Of a stretch of DNA of 64,000 nucleotides, positions 59,629 through 64,000 are shown in pieces; the first letter of the stretch is position 1, and each line of letters starts with the position of its first letter. A program made the translations under genes and the position numbers. The notes beneath the pieces were generated by a model that searched no databases, had not been told where the DNA came from, and saw only the letters and a list, made by a program, of their open reading frames with translations. Location: the NCBI GenBank assembly GCA_904066235.2, contig CAJFCV020000001.1, positions 868,001-932,000 on the forward strand, written 5' to 3'. The DNA is from Bursaphelenchus xylophilus. Lineage: Eukaryota > Nematoda > Chromadorea > Rhabditida > Aphelenchoididae.

Positions 59629-61570
59629 TAAAGAAAGTTCGTTTTTTCCAAAATCATCAAAATCGGAGCATATTATCTTTAGAATTTCAATTTAGATAAA
59701 TTCCACCGAATATCGCATAATAAAATACTATTTTCGACAAACATACCACCAGAAGATTACGAAAAGCCCAATATGAAAGGGAAAACTAACCGAATTATCC
59801 CCCACACATAACGCAATAACGAGGGGATGTAATGCCCGCAGGTAATCGACCTTCCTTCCCTCCGTCTGTCTGGTCGAGAGCAAGTTTTATTTTTTTTTTC
59901 CTCTTCAACTATAAAAAACCGCGCCTCTTCTCGTCTAGTGGAGGGGGTTTTTGGTCCTTGATCAATCCGGTATACGAAAAGAAAAATTGTAACGGGTTTT
60001 TTCCAAGGAGGGAGAAATTTAAAAGTGCGGCTACAGGGGCCAAGGTTACTTTACAATTTCGAAGGCTTAGGGAGCAGGGAGAGAAGAGGATAGAATTGCA
60101 AACAGAAGTAAAAAATTAGGTCCAATAAGGATAAAGTACAAAAAATCTGTTTTGTCTATTCTTCAAGAGAATTCCCTGCGGGGATAAGAATAAAATTAAA
60201 TTTTTATGTCCCCAGAGGCGCAATAAACCGCACTCGAAGGATCTTTTTGAGGAAATCGTCAAAAATTTCCCCAAATTTCACAGAATATCCTCCTCAACCA
60301 ACACCACTTGCAAGATAAATACACCTCCAGATGGACTGACTCTCAATCCCCCCTCGTCTACATCGCCGAAATTACAACGGGCCTTGAATTTTGATACAAG
60401 CCCCTCTTCGGTCTTTTGATTATACTGCCGCCATAAGCGGGGCCGCCCTGTAAGATCCCTCACTATGAGATCGCACCGCGCGGTGCCGCCCAACGACAAG
60501 CGAATTCCAATTCCCCGTCGCACTGTGCAATCGTTGGGGACGAACGAACGCACTGTGCATTTCGAATGGCAGAAAATGAATGCACTGTAAAGATGGAAAG
60601 TGAGGATAAAATGAGGAAAAACATGGCTATAGGATGTTGTTGAGTAGAAAAGATATGACCAACTCTGTAAAACACCTTACAAAGCTAGAAATTTTTAACA
60701 AAATCCAGTTTTGCAACATTTGGACATCGAATTTCCAGAAATTTTAAACAATCTCAAAGAAATGACACTTTTGTTAAGCGCTGATGCCCAAAAATTGAGT
60801 TAAAACGCTAAATTTTACGGCAAAAGCGATAAATCACCATAAATTTTGAAAAACACAACATTCGAGACTTTTGTCGAAAGCACTAAAAGTCCCATTTCCA
60901 TCGGCAAAAAAGTGTGCCCGTGCATTCGGGGGCAGTTCGCCTTGAGTTTGCATTCGGTTCGGCTTTGGGAAGGCCGAATTATGCCATTACCCCGCGCGAA
61001 TGCGATGTGAAAATTTGCAAAGGCGGAAAGGTGCGTAATTTTGTACGAAAAATAATTATGGTGGGACTTGTCTCCGGCGAAAGGAAAATGTCCCTCCGCA
61101 GAGGAGAAAATGAGACTTTAGACCAAGTTTTAGGAAAATGGACAAAAAATTTCTATTTATTTTGGGCCAAAACGACGAAAAAATGTAAAATACGAAGGTG
61201 TTTTAACCCCACAATTTTCGAAAAGTAAATCACTCAAGTCGGATGCTAAGATTTTTCGATTAAAAATCCCTTCGATCTTTGTCACCATTAATTATTCCCC
61301 GATCTACCGCACCATTAATGGCCCCATAAAGGGCCAAATGCAATAAAACGCGCCGAAATTTTAGTGCGCAACAAATAAATCGCCCCAAAAAACAGACATT
61401 GCGAGACGAGACGGATTCGAAACGAGCAATGTTTGCGCAATGTAAATATACAATTAGGCGGATTTAAGGGCACCGATGGGGATAAACAAAGAGTATAAAG
61501 AGCGCTCGGGGTGAATGGAGTCGTAATAGAGAAAGGTGAGGCCATTTATTGTAACAGAATCGGGTCTGTG
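59629..61570. other. Noncoding region
   Basis: 60278-60553 (minus) and 60914-61050 (plus) have open frames with splice-like borders but no recognisable homology. Two GCACTGTGC dyads lie at 60521 and 60551. Nothing firm. Confidence 0.35.
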
Positions 61571-62057
61571 TACGAGAAATGGCATCAAACGGAGAGGTGC
61601 ATAAGAAGCTACGTGCATTATTACAAAGTTGTAATAACAAAGACAAGGTTATCTATTGTTGTAGAATGAAGTCTCAGTACAATTAATGGAATCAACAAGG
61701 CCAAGATGCGACATGAATTATGATGAAAGTTGGCATCGATTAAGGTTATAATTTTCAAAAGAGAACTATCAGATTTTTAGCTTGTGTTGGCAAAAACCGT
61801 TGATACTTTTGGCATCTCCAACATCTCTGCGGTTTCTGCAAAAATCAAGCTAAAAATCTCATAGATACCTTTGGAAAATCATAATCTTTATCGATGTCAA
61901 CTTTCATCACAACCCATGTCGCATACGTGCCTTGTTGATCCCATTAATTGTACCAAGATTCATTCTACAACAACAGCTAACTTAGCTTTTTTATTACAAC
62001 TTTGTAATATTGAACGTACCACTCTATGCACTTCTCCTGTTGATGCCATTTCTCATA
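61571..62057. repeat. ~487-bp fold-back element
   Basis: TACGAGAAATGGCATCAA and TTGATGCCATTTCTCATA are the outer paired blocks. Inner pairs include TTGTTGTAGAATGAA/TTCATTCTACAACAA and GATGAAAGTTGGCATCGAT with its inverse. The centre lies near 61815. Confidence 0.7.
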
Positions 62058-64000
62058 CATTTATTTTCTCGTTTCGAGCTGCGCCCGTCCCTTCGCGGCT
62101 CGCGGCGATATTTTATACGATCAAACCTTTACACTTTCAACATTTCCGCGTTTTACAGAAATATGCCTCATAGGTTTTTTGTGGAAATATTCTAGTAAGA
62201 AGCTAGCATCACAATAGATTCGGAAAAACCACATTTGGACCGAAATGGTTGATACCCGCGGAAGATATACTTGATTTTAGGCCCAAAATTGACCAAAATT
62301 AAAAATTCAATTTCCAAAAATCGATAACAAATCCTATGGTGCTCCGATTTGGACAGTTCTTGGATGTACTAGGACTCCTCGACTTTAATTTAGGGGTAGT
62401 TTCCGATTTACAGCTTGTCGCAAAAATTTTAAAAGTGATATGTCAAGTAGGGGTACTTTTTAGGACATTTTTTGTCATAAGTCCCAAATAACGCTTCGAT
62501 GGGCTGAACCACTATTATGCCGTTACTCAGTAGGGTACCCTGTTTCATTTTAATATATACGTGCCGACTCGTCCGGAAAGGGTTAAAGTGCAATTTCTCA
62601 TATTAGACAACAAAAAGACCAATAGGGAAATGAAAGTGTTCAAAATTGGTATCAAAAAGTATCAAACACGCACAGAAAGACTGATGGTTTTGAAAAGATA
62701 GCTTGATTTTATACTCAAGAGCTTGCAACATTCAAAACCGTACCAAGAGTACGAGCAAACTCCTCCCTCCAAAACCAAGAGACTTCTCATGCATCTATGA
62801 CATTTCTTTGCTTCAAATTCGGGCACACGTTTATTTCTTTTCGGCGGTATCGTCGACAAAACCCGTACTGTCGAAAAGTGTCCTGTGGCGTTTTTTGGGC
62901 CGAATACAAAGGCAAATTAAATCGGGGCTTCCAAAATGCCAGTAAAAACATGGAAAACGAGAAACAAAGGGTTTGCCATCGGTTTGATTGCCGCCTTCAA
63001 CCGTCATTTTGGAATTAGTTTCTGCGGCGAAAAAATGACATCACATGCGGCAACAAATAGTGCCTCTGATCCGAGGGACGAAAACTTGTTAGTAAGGATA
63101 AGAATTCACTCTTCGGAGGCCCGGTTTGAAAGTGGTCGAGGTGCGGCACTCAGATTTCCATACATCCTTAGTGGGAATCCGGGCATCGCACCTTGAGAAC
63201 TTCTTTTGTAAACCGGAACTCTAAAGAGTGAACTCCTTGACGATCAAGCTTTTCCTCTTACTCTTTGGATGTCCAAAAAAATTTTTTTTGCCAAATAAAC
63301 ATTTGAGTCTTACAAATTGCCCTATATAGATCAAATTTTTCACAAATGAGGTCTTCCATGGTGTCCCCTTGCCCAACTGTCTCAAGCCTATACCACAATG
63401 AGCCTCCCCGCAACCCAAAAATTCAAAACTCGTCGCCAATTTCGCCTCTACACTCTCGTACTCTCCCATAGACACCGCAGCGAATGTCTGCGAATTTCCC
63501 ATTCGAAAAGGGAGCGAAGACTGGACGCAGACAGCCCCCGAGGCAACCAATTTTCGCCGCTCTCCTCGCTCAGCGCGCTCTCTGCATGCAGATTATTTGA
63601 GGAGGGAATTCAAGTGCAAAAAATGTGCAGCTGTCGCGGAAATTTCGCCGAAAAAGTTGTATTCCCACAGGGTGGGAATGGAGTGCCTGTATGCAAATTT
63701 ACGATCAGAAAAGTGCGAAATTTGAAAGGCACCGTAAAATTAAGTCATTATTTTTTGTAAAATACGATTGTCGACATCATTACTTATTCTCAAAATCCCC
63801 AAAAATCAATAAATTTCGAAATTCTAGAGATTTTGGTGACCAAAATTACTGTAATTTATAAAAGTACAGTCAGAAAACCATATTTTTTTCGTAATCATCA
63901 TTAAATTTCAGAACATATTCTACAATTACAAGCCAAATTCAGCTTAAAAAATGTCCAAAATCACCAAAAAATCGATAAATTTTGCAAATCTCCTATCAAA
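62058..64000. other. Noncoding end of the window
   Basis: No gene can be supported. An 86-codon plus frame at 62936-63196 has coding-like codons up to a GTAAGG (about 63091) but no identified partner exon. Confidence 0.35.

Noticed and set aside
60278..60553. 91-codon minus frame with an internal CTTACAG acceptor
   Set aside because: No partner exon and no motif; it could be chance in GC-richer sequence.

Overview
The window is nuclear DNA of a repeat-rich nematode, probably a rhabditid close to Caenorhabditis. The evidence is short exons with GTRAGT-type donors and TTTTCAG-type acceptors, an apparent spliced-leader (trans-splice) acceptor directly abutting one start codon, a eukaryotic initiator tRNA-Met, and many short transposon-derived inverted-repeat elements (MITEs). 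The species cannot be named from the sequence alone.

Genes. (1) 37-1785 (+): C-terminal part of a TBCC-domain protein resembling TBCCD1, four exons. (2) 2793-9502 (-): an unrecognised multi-pass membrane protein with a very long, low-complexity cytosolic-type tail; its 5' end is unresolved and may lie upstream near 12.2 or 16.4 kb. (3) 33428-37241 (-): a mitochondrial Obg-family GTPase (MTG2/GTPBP5 type), six exons, with an initiator tRNA-Met gene (35341-35412, +) in one intron on the opposite strand. (4) 37703-38569 (-): prefoldin subunit 3 (pfd-3/VBP1), five exons, 461 bp upstream of MTG2 on the same strand. (5) 40367-42553 (-): a RING-H2 E3 ubiquitin ligase, three exons. No gene can be defended between 42.8 and 64 kb, although a few exon-like pieces are noted.

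Non-coding landscape. About 9.5-33 kb is packed with nested MITEs and satellites: arrays of the odd dyad GCACNGTGC, a tandem array of a 30-bp unit made of a MITE end, and families with TIRs such as CAGGGGAAGTACTCC, TACAGGGTGCGGC, TCTGTCGGGAAAATAATG, CAGTGGCGGA and the 12-bp palindrome TCGACCGGTCGA. The introns and flanks of the genes carry a different kind of repeat: locus-specific motifs recurring about every 115-160 bp, with a different motif at each locus. About 44-62 kb contains several fold-back palindromes of 0.1-1.2 kb, including an inverted pair of elements with tRNA-like A and B boxes.

The five genes have unrelated housekeeping or regulatory roles (centrosome/tubulin-cofactor related, membrane protein, mitoribosome assembly, cytosolic chaperone, ubiquitin ligation). 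The most unusual content is the repeat biology, above all the GCACNGTGC dyad shared between satellites and several otherwise different MITE families.
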